Shown here: positions 31,057-40,796 of the stretch, in pieces | How the letters are laid out: the number at the start of each line of letters is the position of its first letter | Position numbering within the stretch: position 1 is the first letter of the stretch | NCBI GenBank assembly: GCA_031269345.1 | Contig: JAISZH010000042.1 | Coordinates: 1-54,317, forward strand | Length of the DNA: 54,317 nucleotides | From: Desulfovibrio sp. | GTDB lineage: Bacteria; Desulfobacterota; Desulfovibrionia; Desulfovibrionales; Desulfovibrionaceae | Reading direction: 5' to 3' | Notes under the pieces: model-generated | The model's database searches: none | What the model was told of the DNA's origin: nothing | Seen by the model: the letters and a program-made list of their open reading frames with translations, nothing else | Position numbers and translations under genes: made by a program

Positions 31057-33561
31057 TCAGTTTGACGCAAGGCTTATGTAAGCCGAATTTTCCTCCATCC
31101 GCACAATGGTTCCGAAGGCCGCGCAACGCCGGGCAAAACGCTCAACTGCCTCCCGCGCTTCCCGTTCTTTGGCCGGACGGGCCGTGTCGCAACCGAGAAC
31201 CAAAGGATGAAAACCGACCTCCGCGACCCTGTCCCCGGACAAAACGAGCGAAAACAACCCGGCGTCCGGATAGCGCGGCAGACGGGCGCAAGTGAGGAGT
31301 ACTCCGGCATCGTGGAAAATGGGACGCCCCGCGTATATTTCCACGCCCCTGACATCATTGCCCGATATACCGCGCGCGGATGAACCAAGCACCGCGTCGG
31401 CCCCGGCAGCTATGGCTGCCCGCCCCAGAAGGGAGACCGTCTTCGGGACCTGTTCTCCCCAATGCACGGCAACCAGCACGACATCGGCCTTTTCACCGGC
31501 TGCGGCGATGCGGGGTAAAAGCTCGACATACCAGAGATCCGGGTTAAAAGGCGGCAAATGCCATGCGCCCGGCCTATCCGGACCGGCCGCGAAGCGCGGA
31601 CTTGAGACATCCAGGGAAAAAACTGCCGCAGTGAGCTGTTTTACCCGCACAAAGGCTGGAGATGAGGCCGCATCCAGGTCCGCGCCCGCACCGGCATGGG
31701 CAAGCCCCGCGGCCTCCAGAAAACCAAGATGGTCCAAAAGCGTCTCCGGCCCGCAAGTTGCGGCGTAACCTCCGGCAAGCAGGGCAAGTCCCACTCCACC
31801 CTCAAGAAGTATGGATATCTGCTTCGGCCGCTCCCGGTTGCCGACGGGCGCCTCCCCGTCCGCCCGGGGCCGGACCCGCCCGGCAACGTGGCAGTGCAGA
31901 CCCGCCAGAAAAAAATCCGCCCTGGCCGCTACGGTAACGCCCTCCAGACAGTACGCCGGCACACGCTCGGAACGGACCAGATGCATATCGCTCTCTATAT
32001 TGATTTTGCCGCCAAAGGCCATGACCGGGCCGGCCGAACCTTCGACGGCGGAATCTACGCAGTCTGAACTCACGTCGCCTGAACACCCCCCGCCTGATCG
32101 CTGGCAGGCAGCGCCCAGCAGGGCGCGCGCGACCGCTGTGAGCATGTGTCCGGAACTTTTCAGCAATACGGTATCGTTGCCTCTGATCCAAGCGCGTACG
32201 TCACCAAGCAGGGTCCGGGCGTCAGGATACCATTTTCCGGGAATCAAGCCTTGCAGACGCTCCCAAACAGGAAGCATCAGCCTGCCGCAGAGCAACACCC
32301 GATCCGGCCGAGCGGCCAGAATCGGCTCCAGCAGTTCCAGGTGCAGTTCTTGTTCTCTTTCCCCCAGCGTAGCGCACTCGCCCAGAATTGCCAGCCTGGA
32401 AGCGGGGGGCGCGGCGCGCAGGCGATCCAGGGCGCAACGCATGGAACCGGGGTTAGCGTTGTAACAGTCGTCGATGATCTCGAAAGCCGTTTCGCCAAGC
32501 CGCGCGCAATGCCGCCTCCCTCTCCCCGGAAGCTCCCGCGCTCGCGCCATGACCTCCAGGCAGACTTCCGGGTCCTCGCCCAAAGCGTGCACACAGGCCA
32601 AGGCGCCAAGGCCGTTCATCAGGTCGTGCTCGGAGAGCGCGCAGGAAAAGCTCCGCCTGGCATTGAAAAGACGCACCCAAGCCCGGCCTTTGGCGTAGCG
32701 CAGGAGGCGCACATCGGCAGCCTCGCCCCTGCCGTAGAGGATAATGCGCAGACGCCGCTTTTGCGCCGCCTCCTCCACTACGGCGTATTCGTTCATGTCC
32801 CCGTTCAGGACGGCGCATGCCCCCTCCGCCATGCCGGAAAAAATGCGGCTCTTGTACTTCGCCACCTGCCGGGTAGTTTTGCAGACGGCGAGGTGCGTCT
32901 CATGAATGGAAACCACAAGGGCCGCATCCGGCCTGATCGCCGGAGCGCTTATGTCCAGCCTGGCAAAAGCCGTTTCAATAACCCAGAAATCAATATCCCG
33001 CGCCAGGGATGCCATAGTGCGCCCGACAGCGGCGAGCATATTGCCTGAGGCGCGTGAATGGTCGACCACTCCGAAGCAGGCCAGGGCCGCTCCGAGGGCG
33101 TAAGTCGTGCCGGTTTTGCCGGAGGAGCCGGTCACGGCCGCCACCTTGCCCCGGAAACGATCCCGCGCGTAGCGCCCAAGCTCCAGAAGCGCCCGTTCCA
33201 CATCCGCAACTTCCAGCACCGGCAGACCAAGGCCAAGATATTCACTGCCGTCTTCGCAGAGTACCCCCGCGACATAAGGCATCAACCCGGCTATAGCCTC
33301 CTTATCCGGGAAACGGCGCTTGGGGAAACAGCAGACAACGTCATCAGGACGGAACTGCCCAAGCGTGAAGGCAAAGCCTCCCACTCGCCCGAAAGGCGGC
33401 GTCCCAGCCGGCCGAACGCCTGCGGTGGCGGCGATCAGTTCTTCTTCAGTCCAGAAGGCGCGGGTGGAATGCAGGGCATGCAGGGAAAGCCCGTCCACCC
33501 CTTCAGGCGGGAGCAAAAAGCGCTGCCGGGAAAAGAACTCGCCGGGATCGGCTCTCTTCAT
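31057..33561 (-). CDS. MurF-type Mur ligase fused to a CapA-like domain
   Basis: 834 residues. Residues about 60-490 form a complete Mur ligase close to MurF: KVAAVTGSSGKTGTTYALGA (P-loop), ETAFARLDI, a lysine in VAKYKSRIF, FEIIDDCYNANPGSMRCALD (MurF signature) and LGECATLGEREQELHLEL. Residues about 510-790 resemble CapA/PgsA-type metallophosphatase-like capsule proteins: GPVMAFGGKINIE, DVVLVAVHWGEQVPK (His about 699), then AAGADAVLGSSARGISGNDV and YAGRPIFHDAGVLL. The usual GHHPH is GSSARG, so metal-ligand histidines are missing. No signal peptide or membrane helix. It may ligate an amino acid to a wall or capsule precursor; substrate unknown. Confidence 0.75.
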   Translation of the reverse strand: MKRADPGEFFSRQRFLLPPEGVDGLSLHALHSTRAFWTEEELIAATAGVRPAGTPPFGRVGGFAFTLGQFRPDDVVCCFPKRRFPDKEAIAGLMPYVAGVLCEDGSEYLGLGLPVLEVADVERALLELGRYARDRFRGKVAAVTGSSGKTGTTYALGAALACFGVVDHSRASGNMLAAVGRTMASLARDIDFWVIETAFARLDISAPAIRPDAALVVSIHETHLAVCKTTRQVAKYKSRIFSGMAEGACAVLNGDMNEYAVVEEAAQKRRLRIILYGRGEAADVRLLRYAKGRAWVRLFNARRSFSCALSEHDLMNGLGALACVHALGEDPEVCLEVMARARELPGRGRRHCARLGETAFEIIDDCYNANPGSMRCALDRLRAAPPASRLAILGECATLGEREQELHLELLEPILAARPDRVLLCGRLMLPVWERLQGLIPGKWYPDARTLLGDVRAWIRGNDTVLLKSSGHMLTAVARALLGAACQRSGGGCSGDVSSDCVDSAVEGSAGPVMAFGGKINIESDMHLVRSERVPAYCLEGVTVAARADFFLAGLHCHVAGRVRPRADGEAPVGNRERPKQISILLEGGVGLALLAGGYAATCGPETLLDHLGFLEAAGLAHAGAGADLDAASSPAFVRVKQLTAAVFSLDVSSPRFAAGPDRPGAWHLPPFNPDLWYVELLPRIAAAGEKADVVLVAVHWGEQVPKTVSLLGRAAIAAGADAVLGSSARGISGNDVRGVEIYAGRPIFHDAGVLLTCARLPRYPDAGLFSLVLSGDRVAEVGFHPLVLGCDTARPAKEREAREAVERFARRCAAFGTIVRMEENSAYISLASN

Positions 33562-33644
33562 GATGTTTTCTGTTATTTCATTTCCAGGTGCAACTTATTG
33601 AAATTTATACCTTGAAATGCAATTATCAACAAGCATAGCCAGCG

Positions 33645-35381
33645 TCAAGACAAATTGAAAGAACCCGGGTCCTCAGGAGCGGCCCAGCGGGGATCGCCGG
33701 CTTCCAGCATCCGGGCATAGGCGACAAGGCCGCAGAGATAGTGTTCCACATCGTCTATGCGGACGCGGAAGGCATGGTGCCGGATAAAAAAAGAGCCGAG
33801 TATGCTGTCCGGATATTTGTAGAACATTGCCATCTCCGGCCAGAAGCAGCCGTTGAGCAGGTAGTGGGCGCGATAATGCAGGGCCGCGCGAAATTTGTCC
33901 ATGTCCAGACCAGCGAGCAAATGCGCAGCTTCCGGCATGCCGCTCATACGGGTCAGCATTTTCTGCGCCGCCATCATCAGCTCAAGCAAAGTGGGATAGG
34001 TGGTTTCCCTGCGCAGGACGAAGTCCAGAAAACCGAAGCAGTTGTTGATCCCGAAACGGAAATAGCGCATGTCCGGGACATGTTCGGTCAGTTCGTTCGC
34101 GCTGTAACTGAGCCAGTGATCGTGCGCTTCAGAATGACTGTCCAGCAGAAAGGAATCGAAAGATTTCCGGGCCAGGGCGAGCCAACGCGGATTCCCGGTC
34201 TGCCTGTAAAAGCGCAGCAATGCGAAAACAGCTTCTCCGTCATAATAAATCACGCGCGTTTTCTCCTTCAGGGAAAAATCGCCGCCGTTCAGCACATGCG
34301 CAAAAGCGCCGGTTTCCGGATCCTGCATATAAGCTGTACCCTCAGCCAGAAGTTCAGAAATGCCGGCAAATTCATCGGACCCGGTCAATTCGCGCCACCT
34401 GCAAAAGGCCAGCAGGGCCATGGCATTGCTCCCGAGCTTGATCTCATCCCCATCGACCACAAATGCCGCATATCCGCCGGACGGAGACCTGAATTCGCGG
34501 GTAAACAGCCCGAGACGCCGCAGGCTCATCAGCGCCGGTTCCCGTAACGCGGCCTCGCCTGTATGGGCCCAGGCTTCCAGAAGACCATAACATGAAGCGG
34601 CATGGCGCAACACATTGTAAGCGTCGATGAGTCGGCCGAAGCAGGGGAAATGCCCGTAGACGAACATACCGTCTTCCCGCACCTGGCGGGCAAGCCATAA
34701 ACCCGCGCCCCCGATCAGTTCCCGCAGCAATCCTGGGGTAAGCCTCCGGATTTCCCTATGCCCGGCATACAATCCCCGCGCCGTTAAGCCTGACCTTTTG
34801 TCCCGTGCCGGACCCGGAAGGTCGCACACTGTGCCGTCCGCCCCGCAGTACGCTCCGGCGGTGGAGATCAGCCACACTGGAGTTTCGGGAGAAGATGGCG
34901 GCAAGGCCCCTTCAGGGAAACGCCATCTGGCATAGACGGAAAAGTTGCCGGGGTTGAACCGGGCCAGTTCGACGCGTGCCCCGCCATGAAAAATCGCGTT
35001 GGCATTGCATTCCTGCTCGGTCAGCAGGACGCGGAAGGCGGGATCAAGGGCGATGCCGTAACGGAAATAGCCGCGTTTTGTCTTGTCGAGCCGTTGTTGG
35101 AAAAGCTCCCAGGTCATGGGAAGGGCTTCTTCCACCCAGTCAAGGCGCAGATGCGCGCCCGCAAGGCCCTTGCGCTTCATCAGACCGCGCAAATCCATAA
35201 GAAGCGGCTCCCAGGCCAGAGCAAAAGAATCCCCGCAGGAGTGGAGTACAAAGGCGCGATCAGGTCCGTCAGAGACGGAAAAAACCATGGCGAAGGCGGG
35301 ACAGGCGCCGGCCAGCTTTGCGCAATGCGCCTCGGCATAATCCCGCAGCCTGAGAATACGCGTGCCCGGATCGTGCATCAT
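33645..35381 (-). CDS. Helical-barrel protein of unknown function linked to MurF-CapA
   Basis: 578 residues from ATG 35381 (SD GGAAAG). I do not recognise a named family. The second half (about 220-570) has repeated pairs of helices with aromatic and Gly-rich turns (GRLIDAYNVLRHAASCYGLL, LGSNAMALLAFCRWRELTG, VIYYDGEAVFALLRFYRQTG), the pattern of an (alpha/alpha)6 toroid as in six-hairpin glycosidases and related enzymes. The first 200 residues look like a separate alpha/beta domain. No signal peptide. It lies 83 bp upstream of the MurF-CapA fusion on the same strand, so a joint role in making or trimming a peptide-glycan polymer is a guess. Confidence 0.6.
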   Translation of the reverse strand: MMHDPGTRILRLRDYAEAHCAKLAGACPAFAMVFSVSDGPDRAFVLHSCGDSFALAWEPLLMDLRGLMKRKGLAGAHLRLDWVEEALPMTWELFQQRLDKTKRGYFRYGIALDPAFRVLLTEQECNANAIFHGGARVELARFNPGNFSVYARWRFPEGALPPSSPETPVWLISTAGAYCGADGTVCDLPGPARDKRSGLTARGLYAGHREIRRLTPGLLRELIGGAGLWLARQVREDGMFVYGHFPCFGRLIDAYNVLRHAASCYGLLEAWAHTGEAALREPALMSLRRLGLFTREFRSPSGGYAAFVVDGDEIKLGSNAMALLAFCRWRELTGSDEFAGISELLAEGTAYMQDPETGAFAHVLNGGDFSLKEKTRVIYYDGEAVFALLRFYRQTGNPRWLALARKSFDSFLLDSHSEAHDHWLSYSANELTEHVPDMRYFRFGINNCFGFLDFVLRRETTYPTLLELMMAAQKMLTRMSGMPEAAHLLAGLDMDKFRAALHYRAHYLLNGCFWPEMAMFYKYPDSILGSFFIRHHAFRVRIDDVEHYLCGLVAYARMLEAGDPRWAAPEDPGSFNLS

Positions 35382-35508
35382 ATCTTTCCAGCCTGTCCGC
35401 GCAAGGCGCAACAGAGCAGGGGCAATCCCTCTGTGCCGCCAGACGCTTATGGTGCCGCGTCAAGCGACAATACAGCATTTACGCTTGAGATGCCTGCTTA
35501 TGGGTTTT

Positions 35509-36288
35509 TCAATCAAGCCCTATCTGAATGCCCGAAGTGTGATAGCCGGCATCGACAAAAATCACGCCGCCGGTGATCCCTGAGGCCAGGGGCGAAGCCA
35601 GGAAGACCGCCGTGTTCCCCACATCTTCAATACTCACATTGGCCCTTAGCGGCGTATATTTTTCAATATGGTTCAGGATCAGGTGGAACCCGGAGATGCC
35701 GGAAGCGGCAAGGGTTTTTATGGGGCCCGCGCTTATCGCGTTGATGCGTATGCCGCGAGCGCCCAGATCGTAGGCCAGGTAGCGCACCGAGGACTCCAGC
35801 GCGGCCTTGGCCACTCCCATTACGTTATAGTTGGTGATGCGCTTTTGCGCCCCATAATAGGACATGGTGATCACGGAAGCGCCGCTGTTCAGGATATTTT
35901 CAAACCGCTTGCAGATCGCGACCAGGGAATAAGCGGAAATATCCAGGCTTACAGCAAATCCCTCGCGCGAGGTGTCCAGATAGCGGCCCTCGAGATCGAC
36001 ACTGTTGGCATAGGCCACGGCATGCACAAGGATATCCGCCTCACCCCACTTCTCATTGACCAGATCGGCGGCTGCCGCTATATCCTCATCCCTGCTCACG
36101 TCGCACGGAAAAGTGAAGGACCCGCCCAATTCCGCGGATATGGGCTCCACACGCCGGCGTACGGCGTCTCCCGCCCAGGAAAGGGCGATTTCCGCGCCGT
36201 TTTCGCGAAACGCCCTGGCCACCCCGTAGGCTATGCTCCTGCTATTGGCCACTCCGAAAATCACCGCCTTTTTCCCCTCAAGCAACAT
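35509..36288 (-). CDS. fabI: Enoyl-[acyl-carrier-protein] reductase (NADH)
   Basis: 259 residues, short-chain dehydrogenase fold of the FabI type: AVIFGVANSRSIAYGVARAF (NADH site with the FabI-specific GVAN.RSIA), VHAVAYANSVDLEGRYLDTS, and the catalytic region MSYYGAQKRITNYNVMGVAK with Tyr-x6-Lys. GPIKTLAASGI is the substrate-binding loop. It does the last reduction in each round of fatty-acid elongation. SD AGGAAAGGAA. fabI, purC and hisD lie in a row on the minus strand. Confidence 0.95.
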   Translation of the reverse strand: MLLEGKKAVIFGVANSRSIAYGVARAFRENGAEIALSWAGDAVRRRVEPISAELGGSFTFPCDVSRDEDIAAAADLVNEKWGEADILVHAVAYANSVDLEGRYLDTSREGFAVSLDISAYSLVAICKRFENILNSGASVITMSYYGAQKRITNYNVMGVAKAALESSVRYLAYDLGARGIRINAISAGPIKTLAASGISGFHLILNHIEKYTPLRANVSIEDVGNTAVFLASPLASGITGGVIFVDAGYHTSGIQIGLD

Positions 36289-36392
36289 TCCTTTCTCCTG
36301 TCATACCAATTTGCATTCAAGCTGGCTTAAATGGTTACATCTGATTTTTTGCGAAACAGGCAAAACCTGATCTCGCAGGGTACTTTACTGAT

Positions 36393-36445
36393 ACGTGCGT
36401 TAAAAAATATACTTTTTAACGCACGTTTTATTTGGAATTCGAATA
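36393..36445. terminator. Palindrome and module D between purC and fabI
   Basis: ACGTGCGTTAAAAA (36393-36406) pairs with TTTTTAACGCACGT (36413-36426) around ATATAC; on the plus strand TTTATTT follows. Then comes TTTGGAATTCGAATAA, the reverse of the module at 30952. It lies downstream of purC on the minus strand; the sense of termination is unclear. Confidence 0.55.
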
Positions 36446-36476
36446 AGAACCGCGCGGCAAAAACAGAATGCAAAGC

Positions 36477-37373
36477 TCAAAACGGCAGTTCCTTTGCCGT
36501 GAGCAACCTGTATGCCTCGCGGTAGCGCCGGGCGGTTTCCTGCACCACATCCTCGGGCAGACGCGGCGGGGGCGAAGTTTTGTCCCAGTCTGTGGTTTCC
36601 AGCCAATCGCGCAGATACTGCTTGTCGAAACTGGACTGAGGACCACCGGGGACAAAACACTCTGAAGGCCAGAAACGGGAGGAATCCGGCGTAAGAACCT
36701 CGTCTATGAGGTAAAGCTTCGGGCCGACAAACCCGAACTCGAACTTGGTATCCGCGATGATGATTCCCCGCCCCGCCGCATAATCCCGCGCCGTTTTGAA
36801 AATTTCCAGGGAAAGAGCTTCAATTTTCAGGAAAACCTCTTCGCCCGCGATGCGCATCCCCTCTTCCCGTGTTATGTTCTCATCGTGGCGGCCGACTTCC
36901 GCTTTGGTGGCAGGGGTGAAAAGAGGTTCGTCAAGGCGTTGGGACTCCTTAAGCCCCACTGGCAGTCTGTACCCGCAAACCTGCCCGGTCGCTTTGTAAT
37001 CTTTCCAACCGGAACCGGTGATGTTGCCGCGCACCACGCATTCCAAAAGCAGGGGGGAAGCCTTGCGCACCAGCATACTGCGCCCTTCAAGCATCTCCCG
37101 GTAGGGGAGAAGTTTCTTCGGAAAGCGCGCCGCTTCATGCTCAAGCAGGTGATTTTCCACTATATGGCCGAATTTTTCCAGCCAGAACAGCGTGATTTGG
37201 TTCAGAACCACTCCCTTGTACGGGATGGCCTCGCCCATGATCACGTCGAAAGCCGACATCCGATCCGTGGTGACGATCAGCAGCGTGTCTGAAGAAATCT
37301 CATAGATATCGCGTACTTTTCCGCGCGACAGCAGAGGATATTCCACTATGTGCGTCAGGCTTGTAACCTGCAT
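36477..37373 (-). CDS. purC: Phosphoribosylaminoimidazole-succinocarboxamide synthase
   Basis: 298 residues, the long SAICAR synthetase type. LLSRGKVRDIYEI is the ATP-binding start, TTDRMSAFDVIMGEAIPYKG the main signature, then VVRGNITGSGWKDYKATG, IIADTKFEFGFVG and LIDEVLTPDSSRFWP. It joins aspartate to CAIR in purine synthesis. Start ATG 37373. It is separated from hisD by a 273-bp gap made mostly of repeats. Confidence 0.96.
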   Translation of the reverse strand: MQVTSLTHIVEYPLLSRGKVRDIYEISSDTLLIVTTDRMSAFDVIMGEAIPYKGVVLNQITLFWLEKFGHIVENHLLEHEAARFPKKLLPYREMLEGRSMLVRKASPLLLECVVRGNITGSGWKDYKATGQVCGYRLPVGLKESQRLDEPLFTPATKAEVGRHDENITREEGMRIAGEEVFLKIEALSLEIFKTARDYAAGRGIIIADTKFEFGFVGPKLYLIDEVLTPDSSRFWPSECFVPGGPQSSFDKQYLRDWLETTDWDKTSPPPRLPEDVVQETARRYREAYRLLTAKELPF

Positions 37374-37464
37374 ACTCCATCCATCCTACAGTATTTTACT
37401 TGTGAGATGATGCACCCGGCCCTCTCCAGCTTACGCCCGCTCCGGCGTTTAACAGCGCAAATAA

Positions 37465-37648
37465 AAGGATTTGCCCGCAAATCCTTGCAGAGCAGTTCAC
37501 TCGTTTCATTCGTGAACTGCTCTGAAGCAAATAGCGCTTGAAACAGTTCGCTCACGGCGGGCAAAGCCCGCCTGCTCCTGTTTCGCGGCAAGGATTTGCC
37601 CACAAATCCTTGCAGAGCAGTTCACTCGTTTCATTCGTGAACTGCTCT
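37465..37648 (-). repeat. Two tandem copies of composite module B
   Basis: Two nearly identical 59-bp units (37465-37523 and 37590-37648): AAGGATTTGCCCxCAAATCC, TTGCAGAGCAGTTCACTCG, TTTCATTCGTGAACTGCTCT. The second half is a perfect hairpin AGAGCAGTTCAC/GTGAACTGCTCT. Between them lie CGCTTGAAACAGTTCGC, the GGCGGGCAAAGCCCGCC hairpin and TGCTCCTGTTTCGCGG. The right unit overlaps the hisD stop codon by 2 bases. Confidence 0.9.
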
Positions 37649-38975
37649 ATTCTCCTGTTTCGCTGAGACGGCAAAGGGCCGAACGCGCGTGGGCCTCCAG
37701 GCCTTCGAGTCTGGCGAGGCGGGCTACGGAGTGCGCGTTTTCTGCGACAAAATCTCTGCTCACCGCAATAATTGAACTTTTCGTGCAAAATGTGGACACG
37801 GACAAAGCCGAGGAAAAGCGGGCCGTACCCATGGTCGGCAAAACGTGGTTGGGTCCCGCATAGTAATCCCCAAAGGCTTCGGCCGCCTGCCTTCCCACAA
37901 ACACCGCCCCGGCGTTGCGTACCTTGGGGAGATGGGACCAGGCGTCTTCTATGGCCAGCTCCAGATGCTCCGGGGCGAACCTGTTCGCAAGGCTTATGGC
38001 CGTATCCGCATCCGGCACGCAAAAGATCGCCCCGTAAGCCGCAAGCGCCTGTTCCGCCGTTTCCCGGCGCGGCAGCCGCGCGCACTGCCGCTCAAGCTCT
38101 ATGGCAACGGCCGCACAAAATTTTTCATCCGTGCCGATCACAACGGCCGAGGCCAGGGCGTCATGTTCGGCTTGAGAGAGCATATCCGCAGCCACCCAGG
38201 CGGGATCGGCGCAAGCGTCCGCCACGATGCAGATTTCACTCGGACCGGCGAGCATATCTATGCCCACGCGGCCGATCAACAGCCGCTTGGCCGTCGTCAC
38301 GTAAATATTTCCCGGACCGGCGATGACGTCTACCGGCTTGAGCGGCCCGGCCCCATAAGCCAGAGCCCCTATCGCCCAGGCCCCTCCAGCCGCGTACGCC
38401 TCCCGGATGCCGAGCATGCCGGCCGCGGCCAGGAGGTAAGGATTGAGGGTTCCATCCGCGCGCGGGGGCGATATGACGACAATCTCCGGAACTCCTGCGA
38501 CCAAGGCCGGCACGGCGCACATGATCAGGCTGGAGATTAACGGGGTTTCGCCGCCTTTTCCGCCCGGCACATACAATCCCGCCCGGCGCACAGGACGGAC
38601 CATCTGCCCCAGAATGCTTCCATCCGCACGCGTAATGAAACGCGATTCCTCTTTCTGGGTCAGGTGAAAGGCGCGGACGTTGCCGATCGCCCTGAGGATG
38701 ATTTCCTTATCCCCGGCTGGTATGGAGCGGGCCGCCCGCTCCATTGCCCGGACTGATACGGCAAAACTCCGGGCGCGAAACTTGGGGCAGTCATAGGCGC
38801 GGGTGTACGCGAGCAGTCTTTCAAAACCGCCGTCGCGTACGTCGCGCAAAATATCCGCGACCTTTTTTTCCACGGAAATCCCCTCTTCCGTCCCCGGCTC
38901 AGCCCGACCGGCGAGGCGGACGCAAAAATCTCCGGCTTCTTCCGGAGATTGCAAACGATAAAAGGGAATTTTCAT
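37647..38975 (-). CDS. hisD: Histidinol dehydrogenase
   Basis: 442 residues from ATG 38975 (SD GTGGAGG). Signatures: [77 protein letters not shown] (zinc-binding Gln/His) and FAPEHLEL with the catalytic Glu-His. It makes histidine from histidinol with two NAD. The gene stands alone, without other his genes. Its final codons (GAA ACA GGA GAA TAG) resemble the repeat string CGAAACAGGAG that adjoins it, so the 3' end may be partly repeat-derived. Confidence 0.95.
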   Translation of the reverse strand: MKIPFYRLQSPEEAGDFCVRLAGRAEPGTEEGISVEKKVADILRDVRDGGFERLLAYTRAYDCPKFRARSFAVSVRAMERAARSIPAGDKEIILRAIGNVRAFHLTQKEESRFITRADGSILGQMVRPVRRAGLYVPGGKGGETPLISSLIMCAVPALVAGVPEIVVISPPRADGTLNPYLLAAAGMLGIREAYAAGGAWAIGALAYGAGPLKPVDVIAGPGNIYVTTAKRLLIGRVGIDMLAGPSEICIVADACADPAWVAADMLSQAEHDALASAVVIGTDEKFCAAVAIELERQCARLPRRETAEQALAAYGAIFCVPDADTAISLANRFAPEHLELAIEDAWSHLPKVRNAGAVFVGRQAAEAFGDYYAGPNHVLPTMGTARFSSALSVSTFCTKSSIIAVSRDFVAENAHSVARLARLEGLEAHARSALCRLSETGE

Positions 38976-39311
38976 TATGGCCTCCACCCGATCAATATAG
39001 TCTACCCGACAACGGAGGAAAAGTCGAGAGCATGAACGCGGATGCAATGGACAGCGGTTGGGGGACAACTCAGGCAACTTCAAGAGATTGAGCAATCCGA
39101 TGGCGGAAGTTTCCCCGCCGCTCCCAGAAAGTCAGGAAGAAATGATCCGCCAGTACGCTGTAACATTGAGAGCGGATTGCTATTGAAAATATCTAATCCG
39201 CTCTGCAAGGATTTGCCTGCAAATCCTTGCCGCGAGATTGCCGTACGGCGGATTCACTCCGCCGTACGGCAATCTCAAGCGCAAAATGCTCTAAACGTAC
39301 CAAACAGCGTA
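38976..39311. repeat. Gap with module B variant and a long palindrome
   Basis: 39197-39300 holds CTGCAAGGATTTGCCTGCAA, ATCCTTGCCGCGA, then a perfect long stem GATTGCCGTACGGCGGA/TCCGCCGTACGGCAATC around TTCAC, and TCAAGCGCAAAATGCTCT. The stem replaces the GGCGGGC hairpin found at this place in other copies. The left part (38976-39196) shows nothing recognisable. Confidence 0.7.
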
Positions 39312-40796
39312 CTATCCGCCGGGCGGACAAGCCCGGCGCGCCGCCGCGAAAGGTTCCCTGATGCTGTAGCGGGCGGCCTTCTTAACGATTGTCGAATGGT
39401 TCACGCCAAGGGCGGCCGCCGCTTCCCTATAGGACGAATAAGGTTTAAGCGCCTCGCTCCAGTATTCCCTCTCAAAGGCGTCCAGAGCCTCGCGATACCC
39501 GGACGGACGGACGGACGACGGGATTTGCGACGATGCGCGCATCTTCTCCGGCAGATGCCCGGGCAGGATAATCGGTCCGGTGTTTATTATGGCCAGCCGT
39601 TCAAGCAAATTTTCCAGTTCGCGCACGTTGCCGGGCCACGAGTAATGCTCGAACAGGACGCAGACCTGCGGGGAGAGAGTTTTTTCCTGATGATATGCTA
39701 CTTTGAAGCGGGCCAGAAAATGGTCCGCCAGTGGAATTATATCTTCGATCCGTTCGCGCAGGGAGGGCATGCGCAAAGACAAAACGTTCAGACGATAGAA
39801 GAGATCGGCCCGAAACAGACGTTCTTCCACCATTTCTTCCAGAGGCCGGTTGGTGGCGGCTATGATGCGCACATCCACAGTAATCAGACGGTTGCCGCCC
39901 AGGCGGTAAAATTCCCTGTTCTGCACAAAACGCAGGAGCTTGACCTGAAGGGGGAGAGGTATTTCTCCAACCTCATCCAGAAACACGCTTCCCCCGGCCG
40001 CGGCCTCAAGAAGACCGGCGCGGCCCTGTTTGCGCGCCCCGGTGAAAGCCCCTCCCTCATACCCGAACAGTTCCGCTTCCAGAAGCTGCTCAGGAATGGC
40101 CCCACAGTTGATCTTCAGGAAGGGTTTGTCACGGCGCGGGCTGTTGCGGTGCATAAAATCCGCCGCCACTTCCTTGCCCGTCCCGGATTCCCCGGTAATG
40201 AGCACGGGCGCGCCCGTCGAGGCGTACTCCAGAGCCTGGGTAAACACAGAACGCATCAGGGCGCTTCGCGCGGTGCGGCGTTCTTCAAGGGCCGCCCGCC
40301 GGTTCATGTTCTCCAGAATGGAAGCGTAGCGGTCAGCGCTTTCCCTGGCCTTCTGCAGTTCGGTTCTGAGGCCGTAAACCTCGGACATGTCCCGCACGTT
40401 TGTCACAATGCGGATCAGCTTTCCGTCCGCGTCAAACACCGGGTTGGCGGTATTCAGGGTACGCTTGGCCCCGTTCTGAAATTCCTGCTCGGCCGTCACC
40501 GGGCGTTTTGTTTCCACAGCCATCTGCGTGGCCGAGGGCGTGAGAAAACCCCGCGCGGCCAACTCCTGCACCCTGTACCCGACGACCTCGGACTCCGCCG
40601 CCCCGGTTATGTTCAGATAACCGCGGTTCACCCGTAAAAGTCTGCCCGTACCATCCGCCACCACCAGTCCGTCAATGGAGGATTCAAACATTGCCGCATA
40701 TTCGCGGTTCATGGCGCGCAGGCTTTCCAGTTCCTCTTCCAGCTCGCGCAACTTGGACGCGCGCGGCTTGTCGGCAACGGCAGTTTTAGTTTTCAT
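39312..40796 (-). CDS. PAS-containing sigma-54-dependent transcriptional activator
   Basis: 494 residues from ATG 40796 (SD AAAGGAA). Order: coiled start (KLRELEEELESLRAM); PAS domain (about 35-150) with FESSIDGLVVADGTGRLLRV; linker coiled coil; AAA+ sigma-54 domain (about 178-400) with LITGESGTGKEVAADFMH (Walker A), GYEGGAFTGARKQG (GAFTGA loop that contacts sigma-54), GGSVFLDEVGEIPL (Walker B); C-terminal HTH (SYREAAAALGVNHSTIVKKA) of TyrR rather than Fis type. It would sense a small ligand through the PAS domain and activate a sigma-54 promoter. No such promoter was found nearby, so the target is unknown. Confidence 0.9.
   Translation of the reverse strand: MKTKTAVADKPRASKLRELEEELESLRAMNREYAAMFESSIDGLVVADGTGRLLRVNRGYLNITGAAESEVVGYRVQELAARGFLTPSATQMAVETKRPVTAEQEFQNGAKRTLNTANPVFDADGKLIRIVTNVRDMSEVYGLRTELQKARESADRYASILENMNRRAALEERRTARSALMRSVFTQALEYASTGAPVLITGESGTGKEVAADFMHRNSPRRDKPFLKINCGAIPEQLLEAELFGYEGGAFTGARKQGRAGLLEAAAGGSVFLDEVGEIPLPLQVKLLRFVQNREFYRLGGNRLITVDVRIIAATNRPLEEMVEERLFRADLFYRLNVLSLRMPSLRERIEDIIPLADHFLARFKVAYHQEKTLSPQVCVLFEHYSWPGNVRELENLLERLAIINTGPIILPGHLPEKMRASSQIPSSVRPSGYREALDAFEREYWSEALKPYSSYREAAAALGVNHSTIVKKAARYSIREPFAAARRACPPGG

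Noticed and set aside
37465-37648. Spaced 59-bp repeats as a mini-CRISPR
   Set aside because: The repeats are composite hairpins found elsewhere in other combinations, and the intervening sequence is itself a repeat module; no cas genes.
39042-40637. A 531-codon plus-strand open frame
   Set aside because: Antisense to the sigma-54 activator, whose motifs are complete; the translation has no family resemblance.
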